Assembly: GCF_006540005.1 (NCBI RefSeq)
Contig: NZ_BJOC01000019.1
Location: forward strand, 101,982 to 165,981
DNA length: 64,000 nucleotides
Origin: Halomonas halmophila
GTDB lineage: Bacteria; Pseudomonadota; Gammaproteobacteria; Pseudomonadales; Halomonadaceae
Direction: 5' to 3'
The translations under genes and the position numbers were made by a program. The notes under the pieces are model-generated. The model was given only the letters and a program-made list of their open reading frames with translations. It did no database searches and was not told the DNA's origin. This document shows, one piece after another, positions 45,606-56,148 of the stretch. Within the stretch, counting starts at the first letter, position 1, and every line of letters begins with the position of its first letter.

Positions 45606-47866
45606 GCGCCCTCCTGTTGTTCCTCGATGGTCAGGCCGACCCGCCGGGCCAGCTCGATAAAGCCGGGGAAGGATGTGGCCACGTTGGCGCAATCCCGGAC
45701 ATTGACGGCACCCTCGGCACGCAAGGCGGCCACGGCAAAGGCCATGGCAATCCGGTGATCGCCCAGGCTGTCGACGTCGGCACCGCGATAATTCGGGCCA
45801 TCCGTGTTGCGACCCATGATATCGATGCCCTCATCATACAGCGTATGTTCGACGCCCAGACGGGCAAAGCCGTCGGCCATGGCCTGCAGGCGATCGGACT
45901 CCTTCACGCGCAGCTCACCGGCGTCGCGCAGGCGTGTCACGCCTTCGGCATTGGCCGCGGCGACGAACAGCGCCGGGAATTCATCGATGGCCAGCGGCAC
46001 CTGGTCGGCGGGAATATCGATGCCGTGCAGCGGTGCATAACGAACGTGCAGATCCGCCACCGGCTCGCCCCCGACCTCGTGCTCATTCTCGAGACGCAGA
46101 TCGGCTCCCATCCGTTGCAGGATATTGATCACGCCGATCCGCGTCGGGTTGACGCCGACATGTTCCAGCACCAGATCGGCGCCCGGGGTAATGGCGGCCG
46201 CCACCAGGAAGAAGGCCGCCGAGGAAATATCCGCAGGCACATCGATGGGCGCCGCCTGCAGCGCTCCGCCACCCTGCAGCCAGCAGGTGTCGCCATGACG
46301 CTCCACCCGGTAGCCGAGGCCGCCCAGCATGCGCTCGGTGTGGTCACGAGTCGGCGCCGGCTCGCGCACCCGCGTCTCGCTATCGGCGTAGAGGCCGGCC
46401 AGTAGCAGGCAGGACTTGACCTGGGCACTGGCCATCGGCATGTCGTAATCAATGCCCTTCAGCGCCTGGCCGCCACGAATCTTCAACGGCGGCCGGCCAC
46501 CTTCGGCGGTATCGATGACGGCACCCATCTCGCGTAATGGATCCGCCACCCGGCCCATGGGGCGCCGGGTCAACGAGGTATCACCGGTCAGCTCGGTATC
46601 GAATGCCTGTCCCGCCAGAAGACCGGCGAAAAGCCGCATCGCCGTTCCGGCGTTGCCGACATAGAGCGGGCCCGCCGGCACCTGCAGACCATGCAGCCCC
46701 ACGCCATGGATGGTCACACGCCCCTGATGCGGCCCCTCGATGGCGACCCCCATTTCGCGAAACGCCTGCAGCGTAGCCAGGCTGTCTTCCCCCTCGAGGA
46801 AACCGGAGACCTCGGTCACTCCCTCGGCCAGCGCGCCCAGCATGATGGACCGGTGCGATACCGACTTGTCACCGGGCACGCGAATGCGTCCCTGTACAGC
46901 GCCACCGGGACCTGCCCGGTAGCACAAGCTTGTAGATTCCTGCATCTGATACTCCGCCTGATAACTGCGCTGATTCAGTAAAGAGTCGAAATAGCGTCGG
47001 GCGTGACTGGCCCGATCGAGCGTTGACAGCATGGCATCGGCATCGCCGGCCTCGACGGCATGGCGCAGTCGAGCCAGGCCGGCCTCGAACTCGTCCAGGG
47101 CATCGAGCACAGCCGACTGATTGGCCGCAAATATGTCCCGCCACATCACCGGGTCACTGCCGGCGATACGCGTGAAATCACGAAACCCACCCGCCGCGTA
47201 GCGAAAGATATCCAGCCGCTCATCCTGGCGCGCCAGGGTGTCCACCAGCGAAAAGGCCAGCAGATGCGGCAGGTGACTGGTCCGGGCCAGCACCGCATCA
47301 TGGCGATCCACGTCCATTTCGAGGACCTCGGCGCCGACCGTCGCCCACAGGGCGCGCACTCGTCCCACGGCATCGGTAGAGGTCGACGGGGCCGGTGTCA
47401 GAATCACCTTGTGGCCCTCGAAGAGGGCCGGATCGACCGCATCCAGACCGCTCTTTTCGGAACCGGCAATGGGGTGACCGAGCACCAGATTGGCCGGCAG
47501 GCTGCCGAAGGCCGCGACGGCGGCTTCGCGAATGGTGGCCTTGGTACTTCCGACATCGGTGATGACCAGGTCGGGCGCCGCTCGATGCCGGTCTGTCGCC
47601 AGTTCATGCATCACGTCACACATGGCCAGCACCGGCACCGCCAGCACGACCAGGTTGACACCATCGAGCTGCTCCGCCAGGCAGGCACCGCCACCATCGA
47701 CCAGCCCCATCTCCCGGGCACGCGTCAGCTCGTCGAGATGCGGGTCACAGGCCCGGATCTCGCCAGCCACACCTGCCCGCCGCAGGCCGGCCGCCAGCGA
47801 GCTGCCGATCAACCCCAGTCCGACGATCAGAATGCGCGGTTCTCGAGCGACCTGCGACATCGTCAC
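45602..47866 (-). CDS. tyrA-aroA: fused TyrA dehydrogenase / AroA EPSP synthase
   Basis: A 754-aa bifunctional enzyme. The N-terminal half (about 1-300) is a TyrA-type NAD-dependent dehydrogenase ([50 protein letters not shown]). The C-terminal half (from about 320) is EPSP synthase: [37 protein letters not shown], and DRTHERML-like [14 protein letters not shown]. This fusion is known from Pseudomonas relatives. The frame opens with GTG at 47866 overlapping the pheA stop, but an ATG two codons later (47860) is equally possible. It makes tyrosine precursor and chorismate precursor. Confidence 0.93.
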   Translation of the reverse strand: MTMSQVAREPRILIVGLGLIGSSLAAGLRRAGVAGEIRACDPHLDELTRAREMGLVDGGGACLAEQLDGVNLVVLAVPVLAMCDVMHELATDRHRAAPDLVITDVGSTKATIREAAVAAFGSLPANLVLGHPIAGSEKSGLDAVDPALFEGHKVILTPAPSTSTDAVGRVRALWATVGAEVLEMDVDRHDAVLARTSHLPHLLAFSLVDTLARQDERLDIFRYAAGGFRDFTRIAGSDPVMWRDIFAANQSAVLDALDEFEAGLARLRHAVEAGDADAMLSTLDRASHARRYFDSLLNQRSYQAEYQMQESTSLCYRAGPGGAVQGRIRVPGDKSVSHRSIMLGALAEGVTEVSGFLEGEDSLATLQAFREMGVAIEGPHQGRVTIHGVGLHGLQVPAGPLYVGNAGTAMRLFAGLLAGQAFDTELTGDTSLTRRPMGRVADPLREMGAVIDTAEGGRPPLKIRGGQALKGIDYDMPMASAQVKSCLLLAGLYADSETRVREPAPTRDHTERMLGGLGYRVERHGDTCWLQGGGALQAAPIDVPADISSAAFFLVAAAITPGADLVLEHVGVNPTRIGVINILQRMGADLRLENEHEVGGEPVADLHVRYAPLHGIDIPADQVPLAIDEFPALFVAAANAEGVTRLRDAGELRVKESDRLQAMADGFARLGVEHTLYDEGIDIMGRNTDGPNYRGADVDSLGDHRIAMAFAVAALRAEGAVNVRDCANVATSFPGFIELARRVGLTIEEQQEGA

Positions 47867-48954
47867 AGCACGCCCATCGGGAAGGACCCGAGTACCTTGA
47901 CCTCGGCGGCGCGCAACTGGATTTCCTCGAGTACCGCCGCCACGCGGGGCTCAGCGTGGTGCCCCTTGAAGTCGATGAAGAAGACATAGTTCCACACCCC
48001 GGTGCGCGACGGCCGCGTCTCAAGTCGTGTCATATCGATCTGGTGACGATGGAAGGGCTCGAGCAGGTCATGCAATGCCCCGGGCTGGTTACGCATGGCC
48101 ACCACGATGGAGGTCTTGTCGTCGCCGGACATCGGCACGTCCTGATTGCCGATGATCAGGAAGCGCGTGGAGTTGTCCGGGCGGTCCTCGATCTTCTCGG
48201 CGACCGGCGTCAGGCCGTAGAGCTTGGCCGCCATGTCACCCGCAATGGCCGCACTGTGCCATTCGGTCTTGACCAGCCTGGCTGCCTCGGCATTCGACGA
48301 AACCGGCACACGCTCGGCGTGGGGATAATGCGCGTCCAGCCACTTGCGGCACTGAGCAAACGACTGCGGATGCGAATAGATCCGCGACACCTTGTCGCGC
48401 CGGGTATTGTCGGAAACCAGCAGATGATGGTGAATGCGCAGCACGACTTCACCACAGATCCGCATGCCGGAATCCATGAAGGAATCCAGGGTATGGTTGA
48501 TGACGCCTTCGGTGGAGTTTTCCACCGGCACCACTCCATAGTTGACGGCTCCGGCCTCCACTTCACGAAAGACCTCGTCGATGGCCGCCATCGGCAGGCT
48601 GACCGCACTCTCGCCAAAATGCTTGAGCGCCGCCTGCTGCGTGAAGGTGCCTTCCGGCCCCAGATAGGCGACCTTGACGGGCTGCTCGAGTGCCAGGCAG
48701 GCCGACATGATTTCGCGAAACAGCCGGGCCATTTCCTCGCTGTCCAGCGGCCCGTCATTGAGCTCCATGATGCGGCGCAACACCTGGGCTTCGCGCTCGG
48801 GGCGATAGAACACCGCCTGGGGATCATCCTGCGTCTTGGTCTCGGCGACCTGGCGGGCACAGTCAGCACGCTCGCTGATCAGACGCATGATATCCGTATC
48901 CAGCTGGTCGATACGCTGACGCAGCTCGTCGAGATGATGGGGCGTATCAGTCAT
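47863..48954 (-). CDS. pheA: bifunctional chorismate mutase / prephenate dehydratase
   Basis: A 363-aa P-protein for phenylalanine synthesis. Chorismate mutase (1-90) shows LDELRQRIDQLDTDIMRLIS. Prephenate dehydratase (about 95-275) starts VAYLGPEGTFTQQAALKHFG and contains VVPVENSTEGVINHTLD and NSTRFLIIG. A C-terminal ACT domain carries the feedback-binding motif TRLETRPSRTGVWNYVFFID. It lies between serC and tyrA-aroA; the usual hisC of the Pseudomonas cluster is missing here. Confidence 0.94.
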   Translation of the reverse strand: MTDTPHHLDELRQRIDQLDTDIMRLISERADCARQVAETKTQDDPQAVFYRPEREAQVLRRIMELNDGPLDSEEMARLFREIMSACLALEQPVKVAYLGPEGTFTQQAALKHFGESAVSLPMAAIDEVFREVEAGAVNYGVVPVENSTEGVINHTLDSFMDSGMRICGEVVLRIHHHLLVSDNTRRDKVSRIYSHPQSFAQCRKWLDAHYPHAERVPVSSNAEAARLVKTEWHSAAIAGDMAAKLYGLTPVAEKIEDRPDNSTRFLIIGNQDVPMSGDDKTSIVVAMRNQPGALHDLLEPFHRHQIDMTRLETRPSRTGVWNYVFFIDFKGHHAEPRVAAVLEEIQLRAAEVKVLGSFPMGVL

Positions 48955-49032
48955 GGGGTTCCCCTGATTATCAAATTATCAAGCCGCGAGCATCGAGCCA
49001 CGAGATTCGAAGGGCACCCCCAAGGCAGCGTC

Positions 49033-49067
49033 GCTCGTATCTCGTACCTCGTAGCTCGTATCTCGGC
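49033..49067. repeat. seven-base tandem repeat (NCTCGTA)
   Basis: GCTCGTA, TCTCGTA, CCTCGTA, GCTCGTA and then TCTCGGC follow one another without gaps in the 140-bp space between pheA and serC. The unit varies at its first base. The preceding sequence (GAGCATCGAGCCACGAG) looks like a looser version. Confidence 0.7.
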
Positions 49068-49094
49068 TTACAGCTCCCGGCGTAGCCGAGCCGC

Positions 49095-50213
49095 TCAGCC
49101 ATTACGCCGCTCGAAATCGGCCATGAAATCGACCAGCGCATCCACGGCCGCTTCCGGCACGGCGTTGTAAAGACTCGCCCGCATGCCGCCGACACTGCGA
49201 TGCCCCTTGAGATTCAACAGCCCGGCCTGCTCGCTCTCGGCGAGAAACGCCTCATCGAGACGCGCATCGGCCAGCATGAAAGGCACATTCATGCGTGAAC
49301 GATTGATCCCGGCAATCGGGTTGGAATAGAAGTCACTGGCGTCGATGGCGGCATACAGTTTGCTCGCCTTGCGAGCATTGATGGCCTGCATGGCGTCGAG
49401 GCCGCCCACGTCCTGGCGCAACCACTGGAACACCAGGCCGGCCAGATACCAGCTGTAGGTCGCCGGCGTGTTGATCATGGAAGCGGCCTCGGCCAAGGCC
49501 CGATAGCTGAACAGGCTCGGCATGTCCGCCCGGGCAAGCTCCAGGAGGTCGTCACGCACGATGACCACAACCAGCCCCGCCGGGCCGATATTCTTCTGGG
49601 CCCCGGCGTAGAGGATGCCGAATCGGGAAACATCCAGGGGCCCCGACAGAATGCTCGATGACATGTCACAGACAACCGGGACTTCCACACCATCCGGCCG
49701 CGCCATGCCACCCCGAGTATTGCCCAGGAGATAATCGAATTCGAGCCCGCCGATGGTCTCGTTGGCGGTGTAATGCAGATAGGCCGCATCCGGTGACAGG
49801 CGGATCTCCTCCGGGCGCGGCACCGCTGTATGGCCGTTGGGCTCGCTGGACGCCGCCACGCCTGCCTCGCCGAAAAGGTGGCGTGCCTCCTTGACGGCCT
49901 TGCTGCCCCAGATGCCGGTGTGCACGAAGTTGGCCGTGCCGCCCTGACCCAGCAGGTTATAGGGCAAGGCGGCGAACTGCTGGGTTGCACCGCCCTGGGT
50001 GAAGAGCACTCGATAATTGTTGGGAATGGACAACAGGTCGCGCAGGTCGTGCTCGGCCTGCTCGGCAATCGCCATGTAGTCACGGGAGCGATGGCTCATC
50101 TCCATGACCGAGAGGCCCCGTCCCTGGTAATCCAGCATTTCCTGTCGAGCGCGTTCCAGTACCGGCGCCGGCATGGCGGCCGGACCGGCACAGAAATTGA
50201 AGTGGCGTGTCAT
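49095..50213 (-). CDS. serC: phosphoserine aminotransferase
   Basis: A 372-aa PLP enzyme for serine synthesis (and pyridoxine in many bacteria). It begins HFNFCAGPAAMPAPVLERA; the PLP Lys is in ILYAGAQKNIGPAGLVVV; other landmarks are FTQGGATQQFAALPYNL and HRSVGGMRASLYNAVPE. Length is typical. It follows gyrA by 18 bp in the same unit. Confidence 0.95.
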   Translation of the reverse strand: MTRHFNFCAGPAAMPAPVLERARQEMLDYQGRGLSVMEMSHRSRDYMAIAEQAEHDLRDLLSIPNNYRVLFTQGGATQQFAALPYNLLGQGGTANFVHTGIWGSKAVKEARHLFGEAGVAASSEPNGHTAVPRPEEIRLSPDAAYLHYTANETIGGLEFDYLLGNTRGGMARPDGVEVPVVCDMSSSILSGPLDVSRFGILYAGAQKNIGPAGLVVVIVRDDLLELARADMPSLFSYRALAEAASMINTPATYSWYLAGLVFQWLRQDVGGLDAMQAINARKASKLYAAIDASDFYSNPIAGINRSRMNVPFMLADARLDEAFLAESEQAGLLNLKGHRSVGGMRASLYNAVPEAAVDALVDFMADFERRNG

Positions 50214-50231
50214 CGACTCAATGTTTCCTCG

Positions 50232-52967
50232 TTACTCATCATCGGGAGCGTCAGGCTCGTCACCATCGTCCGCGTGCGGAGACGACGCGGCCGTGTCATC
50301 ACTCGGCTCGTCGGCCTGCGCCGCCGTCTCGCCTTCCAGCGCGGGCGCGTCCTCTTCCGCCGGGGCCTCTTCGGGTTCATCGACGCGCACCGTCTTGACC
50401 AGAGCTTCGCTCTCGCCCAGGCGGATCAGCATCACCCCCTGGGTGTTACGCGAGGAGATCGACACCTCGTCGACACGGGTGCGCACCAGGGTGCCGCGGT
50501 CGGTGATGAGCATCATCTCGTCGCTGGCATAGACCTGCATGGCAGCCACCAGCGGGCCATTGCGCTGGCTGGTCTGCATGGCGATGACACCCTGGCCGCC
50601 ACGCCCGCGCAGCGGGAACTCCTCGAGCCGGGAACGCTTGCCGTAGCCGTTTTCCGAGGCCGTGAGGATATAGATCTGGCCATCGTCCTGCGGCTCGACC
50701 GTCGCCTCGTCAGTGCCCTCTTCCTCGGCATCGATATGCTGGCTGCGCGGAATGATCAGGCTGATCACCTCGGCACCCTCCAGCAGGCGCATGCCGCGCA
50801 CACCGCGCGCGGTGCGTCCCATGGCGCGCACATCGGTCTCGTTGAAGCGGATCGCCTTGCCGTTGGACGACAGCAGCATGGCATGGTCGCTGCCACTGGT
50901 GATGGCAGCGCCGACCAGGCGGTCGCCCTCTTCCAGGTCGATGGCGATCAGACCCACGCTACGCGGGCGCGAGAAGTGAACCAGGCTGGTGCGCTTGACG
51001 GTCCCCTTGGCGGTGGCGAAGAGGATGTAGCTTTCCGGGTCATAATCATGCACCGGCAGGATGGCGTTGATGGCCTCATCTTCCTCGAGCGGCAGCAGGT
51101 TGACCAGCGGCTTGCCGCGCGAACCGCGGCTGGCCGCCGGCATCTCGTAGACCTTGAGCCAGTAGACCTTGCCGCGGTTGGAAAACAGCAGCACGGTGTC
51201 GTGGGTCGAGGCGACCAGCAGATGCTCGATGACATCCTCGTCCTTCATGGAGGTCGCCGACTTGCCGCGACCACCACGCCGCTGCGCCTGGTAATCGGAA
51301 AGCGGCTGAGTCTTGGCATAGCCCGAGCGGGAAACCGTCACCACCATGTCTTCCTCGGCGATCAGGTCCTCGATGGACAGGTCCAGATGGCTGGCCTGGA
51401 TCTGGGTGCGGCGCGGTTCGCCGAACTGATCACGCACTGCTGCCAGCTCCTCGCGAATCACCTCGAGCAGGCGGTCGGCGGAAGCCAGGATCTCGGTGAG
51501 CTCGGCAATCTTCTGAAGGATGCCCAGATACTCGTCGAGCAGTTTCTCGGTTTCCAGGCCCGTCAGGCGGTGCAGGCGCAATTCGAGAATGGCCTGGGCC
51601 TGGGCCGGCGACAAGCGATAGCGGGTACTCGCCTCATCCAGCCCATAGCCTTCTTCCAGGTCCTCGGGTTTGCAGGAGTGCGCACCGGCACGCTCCAGCA
51701 TGCCGGTCACCTGGCCGGGTGCCCAATCACGCTCGAGCAGCTTCTCCTTGGCCTCGTTGGCCGAGGGCGACGCCTTGATCAGCTCGATGACCTCGTCGAT
51801 GTTGGAGATGGCCACCGTGAGCCCTTCGAGAATGTGGCCCCGTTCACGCGCCTTGCGCAGCTCGAACAGGGTACGACGGGTCACCACTTCACGGCGATGC
51901 CGAATGAAGGCTTCCAGGGCTTCCTTCAGGTTGAGGGTGCGCGGCTCTCCCCCATCCAGGGCGACCATGTTGATGCCGAAGACATTCTGCAACTGGGTCT
52001 GGGCAAAGAGGTTGTTGACGACGACATCGCCGGACTCGCCCCGCTTGACCTCGATAACCACCCTCAGGCCTTCCTTGTCGGACTCGTCACGCAGCTCGGC
52101 GATGCCCTCGATGCGCTTGTCCTTGACCAGCTCGGCCACCTTCTCGATCAGGCGCGCCTTGTTCACCTGATACGGCAGCTCGGTGATGACGATGTGATCG
52201 CGGCCGGTCTTCTCGTCATGCTCGATGGTGTGGCGTGCTCGCACATAAATGCGACCGCGACCGGTGCGGTAGGCTTCGAGAATGCCGGCACGACCATTGA
52301 TGATGCCGCCGGTCGGAAAATCCGGGCCCGGGATATGCTCGATGAGATCGTCGACACTCAGGGTATGGTCGTCGATCAGCGCCAGGCAGCCGTCGATGAC
52401 TTCCACCATGTTGTGCGGCGGGATATTGGTGGCCATGCCCACGGCAATGCCCGAGGAACCATTGACCAGCAGGTTGGGCAGCCTGGTCGGCAGAACCTCG
52501 GGAATGCGCTCGGTACCGTCGTAGTTGTCGACCCAGTCGACGGTGTCCTTTTCCAGGTCGGCCAGCAGGTCATGGGCCAGCCGGGCCATGCGCACCTCGG
52601 TGTAACGCATGGCTGCCGCATTATCGCCGTCAATGGAACCGAAGTTGCCCTGGCCATCGACCAGCACATGGCGCATGGAGAAATCCTGCGCCATGCGCAC
52701 GATGGTGTCATAGACAGCGCTGTCGCCATGCGGGTGATACTTACCGATCACATCGCCGACGACACGTGCCGATTTCTTGTAAGCCTTGTTCCAGTCATTG
52801 CCCAGCTCATGCATGGCGAACAGCACACGCCGATGCACGGGCTTGAGGCCGTCACGCACGTCCGGCAATGCACGGCCGATGATCACGCTCATCGCGTAAT
52901 CGAGGTACGACTGCTTGAGTTCGTCCTCGATATTGACTGGCAGAATCTCTCTGGCGATGTCACCCAT
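50232..52967 (-). CDS. gyrA: DNA gyrase subunit A
   Basis: A 911-aa topoisomerase subunit. The active-site Tyr is Y122 ([18 protein letters not shown]); the quinolone-resistance region reads [19 protein letters not shown], with Ser83 and Asp87 as in drug-sensitive E. coli. The GyrA-box QRRGGRGK and the beta-pinwheel CTD follow, and the acidic tail is long ([18 protein letters not shown]). ATG at 52967 begins [14 protein letters not shown]; 47 further codons upstream are not family sequence. A 1056-aa open frame on the plus strand is a shadow. Confidence 0.96.
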   Translation of the reverse strand: MGDIAREILPVNIEDELKQSYLDYAMSVIIGRALPDVRDGLKPVHRRVLFAMHELGNDWNKAYKKSARVVGDVIGKYHPHGDSAVYDTIVRMAQDFSMRHVLVDGQGNFGSIDGDNAAAMRYTEVRMARLAHDLLADLEKDTVDWVDNYDGTERIPEVLPTRLPNLLVNGSSGIAVGMATNIPPHNMVEVIDGCLALIDDHTLSVDDLIEHIPGPDFPTGGIINGRAGILEAYRTGRGRIYVRARHTIEHDEKTGRDHIVITELPYQVNKARLIEKVAELVKDKRIEGIAELRDESDKEGLRVVIEVKRGESGDVVVNNLFAQTQLQNVFGINMVALDGGEPRTLNLKEALEAFIRHRREVVTRRTLFELRKARERGHILEGLTVAISNIDEVIELIKASPSANEAKEKLLERDWAPGQVTGMLERAGAHSCKPEDLEEGYGLDEASTRYRLSPAQAQAILELRLHRLTGLETEKLLDEYLGILQKIAELTEILASADRLLEVIREELAAVRDQFGEPRRTQIQASHLDLSIEDLIAEEDMVVTVSRSGYAKTQPLSDYQAQRRGGRGKSATSMKDEDVIEHLLVASTHDTVLLFSNRGKVYWLKVYEMPAASRGSRGKPLVNLLPLEEDEAINAILPVHDYDPESYILFATAKGTVKRTSLVHFSRPRSVGLIAIDLEEGDRLVGAAITSGSDHAMLLSSNGKAIRFNETDVRAMGRTARGVRGMRLLEGAEVISLIIPRSQHIDAEEEGTDEATVEPQDDGQIYILTASENGYGKRSRLEEFPLRGRGGQGVIAMQTSQRNGPLVAAMQVYASDEMMLITDRGTLVRTRVDEVSISSRNTQGVMLIRLGESEALVKTVRVDEPEEAPAEEDAPALEGETAAQADEPSDDTAASSPHADDGDEPDAPDDE

Positions 52968-53205
52968 GGGTCGTCGAATCCTTTGCACTACAACAGGTAA
53001 GCGCGTCACGAGACCGTGAAAACAGGGGCACCACCATCGACGACGACGGAAAAATGAAAGCGCGGGCCGGCATGGCCGCGTGCCATACCGCCCTGGAAGG
53101 CGCTTCACCCGCCCATCGAGTCTTCGGCGACTCCCTGGCGCGTCATATCAGCGCCACATTATACCATCCCGGGCGGTGCAAAGCAGCGGGCGGAAGCTTG
53201 CCCCG

Positions 53206-53625
53206 TTATTCGGCAACCAATGGCGCCATGAGCTCACGCAGCGGTCCTTCGATGGAGACCGCCTGGTTGCTGTGCATATCGAGCAGAACAAACGTCAGGT
53301 CCGCGCTCGAGATCAGCTTGTCGTCACTCAGGCGGCGGATGTCCTGGTGCATGCGGGCGCTTCGCGAACCCAGTTCGGCCACGCCAGTGACCACCTTGAG
53401 ATCATCGCCGGCCACCGCGGCACGCCGATAGTCGATATTCAGATTGACGGCTACAAAGGCCACCTCCCCGCCCTGCAAGAGATTCGCCAGCTGAGGATGT
53501 TCATCGAAGTAGGCCCAGCGCCCCTCCTCGAGAAACTCCAGATACCGGGCATTGTTGACATGCCCATAGCCATCGAGATGATAGCCTCGAACGCGCAAAG
53601 TGATGGTCGACTGTTTTGAATCCAT
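53206..53625 (-). CDS. hotdog-fold acyl-CoA thioesterase family protein
   Basis: A 139-aa protein of the 4-hydroxybenzoyl-CoA/YbgC-type thioesterase family: GYHLDGYGHVNNARYLEFLEEGRWAYF contains the catalytic-type Asp and conserved GHVNNARY. The following NIDYRRAAVAGDDLKVVTGV is the usual second strand pair. The acyl substrate is unknown. AAGGGA precedes the ATG at 53625. It lies upstream of gyrA on the same strand with 238 bp between. Confidence 0.85.
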   Translation of the reverse strand: MDSKQSTITLRVRGYHLDGYGHVNNARYLEFLEEGRWAYFDEHPQLANLLQGGEVAFVAVNLNIDYRRAAVAGDDLKVVTGVAELGSRSARMHQDIRRLSDDKLISSADLTFVLLDMHSNQAVSIEGPLRELMAPLVAE

Positions 53626-54020
53626 GGAAAATCCCTTGTGTGGAGCGCCGATGCGAGCGTGCTGTTACCCAAGAACATCCGCTATCGGCGATACGCGACA
53701 ACAGCGGCCTTGAAGCGCCTTGCAAGGCTGCTGTCACCGACCCTGGGCTCAAGACAGATTCTAGTCCTGGCGCCGCCCGCATTCAAACCACCGTTTGAAT
53801 ACACAAGGCACTGTCTGAAAAGTCGACGAGCGAAGGTTAGACAAGGCGAAAATCTACGAAAACGCGGAGTTTACAACGAGTAAATGAGCATTTTGAGAAG
53901 ATTTTCAACGCCGTATAACCGAGCGCAGACAGTTTTCGGACAATGCCTAGCCCGGTCGCTGGTGGCACCCTGGCGCTGCTTTCGCCATAATATGCATCCT
54001 TTTCATGCGGGAAAGCCTCC
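53626..54020. other. 395-bp intergenic region with an inserted repeat element
   Basis: No gene is supported. It contains a perfect 7-bp palindrome ATTCAAA...TTTGAAT (53781-53800) and a 143-bp element with terminal inverted repeats (53806-53948). Confidence 0.5.
53806..53948. mobile_element. MITE-like element with 16-bp terminal inverted repeats
   Basis: The left end AGGCACTGTCTGAAAA (53806-53821) matches the reverse complement of the right end TTTTCGGACAATGCCT (53933-53948) at 14 of 16 positions. The 143-bp body carries no gene. Similar dispersed sequences with GCGGAGTTTA and GAGCATTTTGAGAA are, from memory, widespread in Halomonas and Marinobacter, which supports a non-autonomous element, but this was not checked. 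Confidence 0.7.
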
Positions 54021-54953
54021 ATGTGGTTCAAGCACTTGCACCTCTATCGCCTCCACGACGCCCCTGAACTCGGCGCGGCCGACCTGGAGACCGCACTGGC
54101 GGAACAGGCCTTCCGCCCCCTGAATGGCGCCGAGGCCCGGCGCCTGGGCTGGTGTACACCCGCCGGTCGCGCCGGCACTCAGTACCTTCACGAGCTGCAG
54201 GGCCACCGGCTGATGACGGCCCTGCGCCAGGAACGCATTCTTCCGACGGCCGTGGTCAAGGAAGAGCTCGAAGAACGTGTCGAGACACAGGAAACCGCCG
54301 AAGGACGCAAGCTGCGCCGACAGGAGAAACTGACCCTCAAGGAGCAGATCTATGAAGAGCTGCTGCCCCGCGCCTTCGTGCGCAGCCAGAAGGTCGATCT
54401 CTGGTGGGACACCCGCCACCAGTTGATCGGCATCAATACCAGCAGCCGCAAGCGTGCCGAAGAGATTCTCGATCTGCTCAGGGAGAGCCTGGGCAGCCTG
54501 CGTGTCACCCCGCTGGCGACCCAGACCCTGCCCATGCGCGCCATGACCACCTGGCTGGGTGATGCCGCTTCCCGTCCCGCCGACATGCAGCTCGGCGACC
54601 AGGTGGAACTCAAGGCCAAGGGCGATGACGGGGTCCTGCGCGCACGCCAGGTCGATCTGGACAGTGACGAAATTCAGCAACTGCTGGATAGTGACCGACA
54701 GGCCAGCAAGCTGGCGCTGGGCATCGAGGGGCGCCTGAGCTTCGTGCTCCACGATGACCTCGCGGTCAAGAGCCTGAGCTTTGATGATGCGCTGATCGAC
54801 GAAGCGGCGCAGACGGATGACGGCGACGACAGCCTGGTACGCTTGGAAACCGACTTCCTGTTGATGACCCAGGCCCTCGCCGAAAGCATCGAGCGCCTGA
54901 TAGCTTGGCTGGGTGGAGAATCCACGACGACCAGCGACACCACTACTGCATGA
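54021..54953 (+). CDS. rdgC: recombination-associated protein RdgC
   Basis: A 310-aa RdgC, a nucleoid-associated ring dimer that binds dsDNA and limits RecA activity. Start MWFKHLHLYRLHD and internal LPTAVVKEELEERVETQETAEG, LWWDTRHQLIGINTSSRKRAEE and RLETDFLLMTQALAESIERL follow the family closely. It is immediately downstream of the MITE-like element, 72 bp from its end. Confidence 0.93.
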   Translation: MWFKHLHLYRLHDAPELGAADLETALAEQAFRPLNGAEARRLGWCTPAGRAGTQYLHELQGHRLMTALRQERILPTAVVKEELEERVETQETAEGRKLRRQEKLTLKEQIYEELLPRAFVRSQKVDLWWDTRHQLIGINTSSRKRAEEILDLLRESLGSLRVTPLATQTLPMRAMTTWLGDAASRPADMQLGDQVELKAKGDDGVLRARQVDLDSDEIQQLLDSDRQASKLALGIEGRLSFVLHDDLAVKSLSFDDALIDEAAQTDDGDDSLVRLETDFLLMTQALAESIERLIAWLGGESTTTSDTTTA

Positions 54954-54978
54954 TCGACACCGACCACGGCCGCCAAGA

Positions 54979-56142
54979 ATGAACAACAGCGAAGCGACAA
55001 GTGCACAGGATCCATGGGCCGAAATTCGTCCCTATCAGGATGAGGAAGTGGCCGATGTACTGGCCCGCCTGGCCAAGGACCCCGAACTGCTGGATGCCCT
55101 GACCCGCTTCCGGCTGCCCCGCCTCGCCCGGTACATGCCTCGACTGTCACGCGCCATCGCCAGTTTCGCGGTGCGCCGGGAAGTCCGCGGTGTCAGCGAC
55201 GTCAAGACGTTCCAGGACCGCATCGCTGGCTACATGCTGCGCATGATTCGCAACTCGACCACGGACTTCCGAGCCGATGGCCTCGACAAGCTGCAGCCGA
55301 ACACGGCCTACCTGTTCATCGGCAATCACCGCGACATCTCGCTGGATCCGGCCTTCGTCAATTACGCGCTTTACCTGGCAAAACGCGACACCGTGCGCAT
55401 CGCCATCGGCGACAACCTGCTGCAGAAGCCCTATGTCAATGACCTGATGCGTCTCAACAAGAGCTTCATCGTGCCACGCAGCGCACGCGGCAAGCGGGCT
55501 ATGCTGGCCGCCTATCAAAAACTCTCGGCGTATATTCGCCACTCGATCACCGACGACAATCACTCGATCTGGATGGCCCAGCGCGAAGGACGTGCCAAGA
55601 ACGGCATCGATCGCACCGACCCGGCCATCATCAAGATGCTGACCATGGCCAGGCGCGGTGCCGAACGCCAGGCCGGCACCGGTGAGGCCATCGCCGAACT
55701 GCGTCTGGTTCCGGTGTCGATCAGTTACGAATATGATCCCTGCGATGTGCAGAAGGCTCGCGAGCTGCATGCCGTCAATGCCAGCGGCGAGTACGCCAAG
55801 AGTGAATTCGAGGATATTCGCTCCATCGTTGCCGGCATTACCGGCCAGAAGGGTCGCGTGCACCTGCGGTTCGGCACTCCCCTGGGTGACGAATTCGACA
55901 CGCCCGAAGCCGTGGCGGAAGAAATCGACCGCCAGGTCATCGCCGGCTACCACCTCTTCCCCAGTCACTACCTGGCACTCGAGGCGCTTGGCGAATCCCC
56001 GGAGCTGCTTGACCTCAGCGAAGTCACCGATGCCGACCGCGCCCGCTTTCAGCGTCGGCTCGCCGAGGTACCGAACGAACTGCGCGACTGGTGGTTGCGG
56101 CAATACGCCAACCCGGTGAAAAGTCGCGCCGCCAGTGAGTGA
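54979..56142 (+). CDS. glycerolipid 1-acyltransferase family protein
   Basis: A 387-aa protein with a PlsC-type acyltransferase domain: LFIGNHRDISLDPAFVNYAL is the catalytic block (His and Asp spaced as in this subfamily rather than strict HX4D), followed by RSARGKRAMLAAYQKLSAYI and IWMAQREGRAKNGID. N-terminal residues 1-100 lack a membrane helix. It may acylate lysophosphatidate or a related lipid. ATG at 54979 starts 25 bp after rdgC. Confidence 0.8.
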   Translation: MNNSEATSAQDPWAEIRPYQDEEVADVLARLAKDPELLDALTRFRLPRLARYMPRLSRAIASFAVRREVRGVSDVKTFQDRIAGYMLRMIRNSTTDFRADGLDKLQPNTAYLFIGNHRDISLDPAFVNYALYLAKRDTVRIAIGDNLLQKPYVNDLMRLNKSFIVPRSARGKRAMLAAYQKLSAYIRHSITDDNHSIWMAQREGRAKNGIDRTDPAIIKMLTMARRGAERQAGTGEAIAELRLVPVSISYEYDPCDVQKARELHAVNASGEYAKSEFEDIRSIVAGITGQKGRVHLRFGTPLGDEFDTPEAVAEEIDRQVIAGYHLFPSHYLALEALGESPELLDLSEVTDADRARFQRRLAEVPNELRDWWLRQYANPVKSRAASE

Positions 56143-56148
56143 CGTACC

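Noticed and set aside
50232..52967. quinolone-resistance change in gyrA
   Set aside because: Residues 83 and 87 are Ser and Asp, the sensitive form.
49830..53000. 1056-codon open frame on the plus strand across gyrA
   Set aside because: Antisense shadow of gyrA; composition dominated by Leu/Gly/Asp/His, no ribosome site, no recognisable domain.
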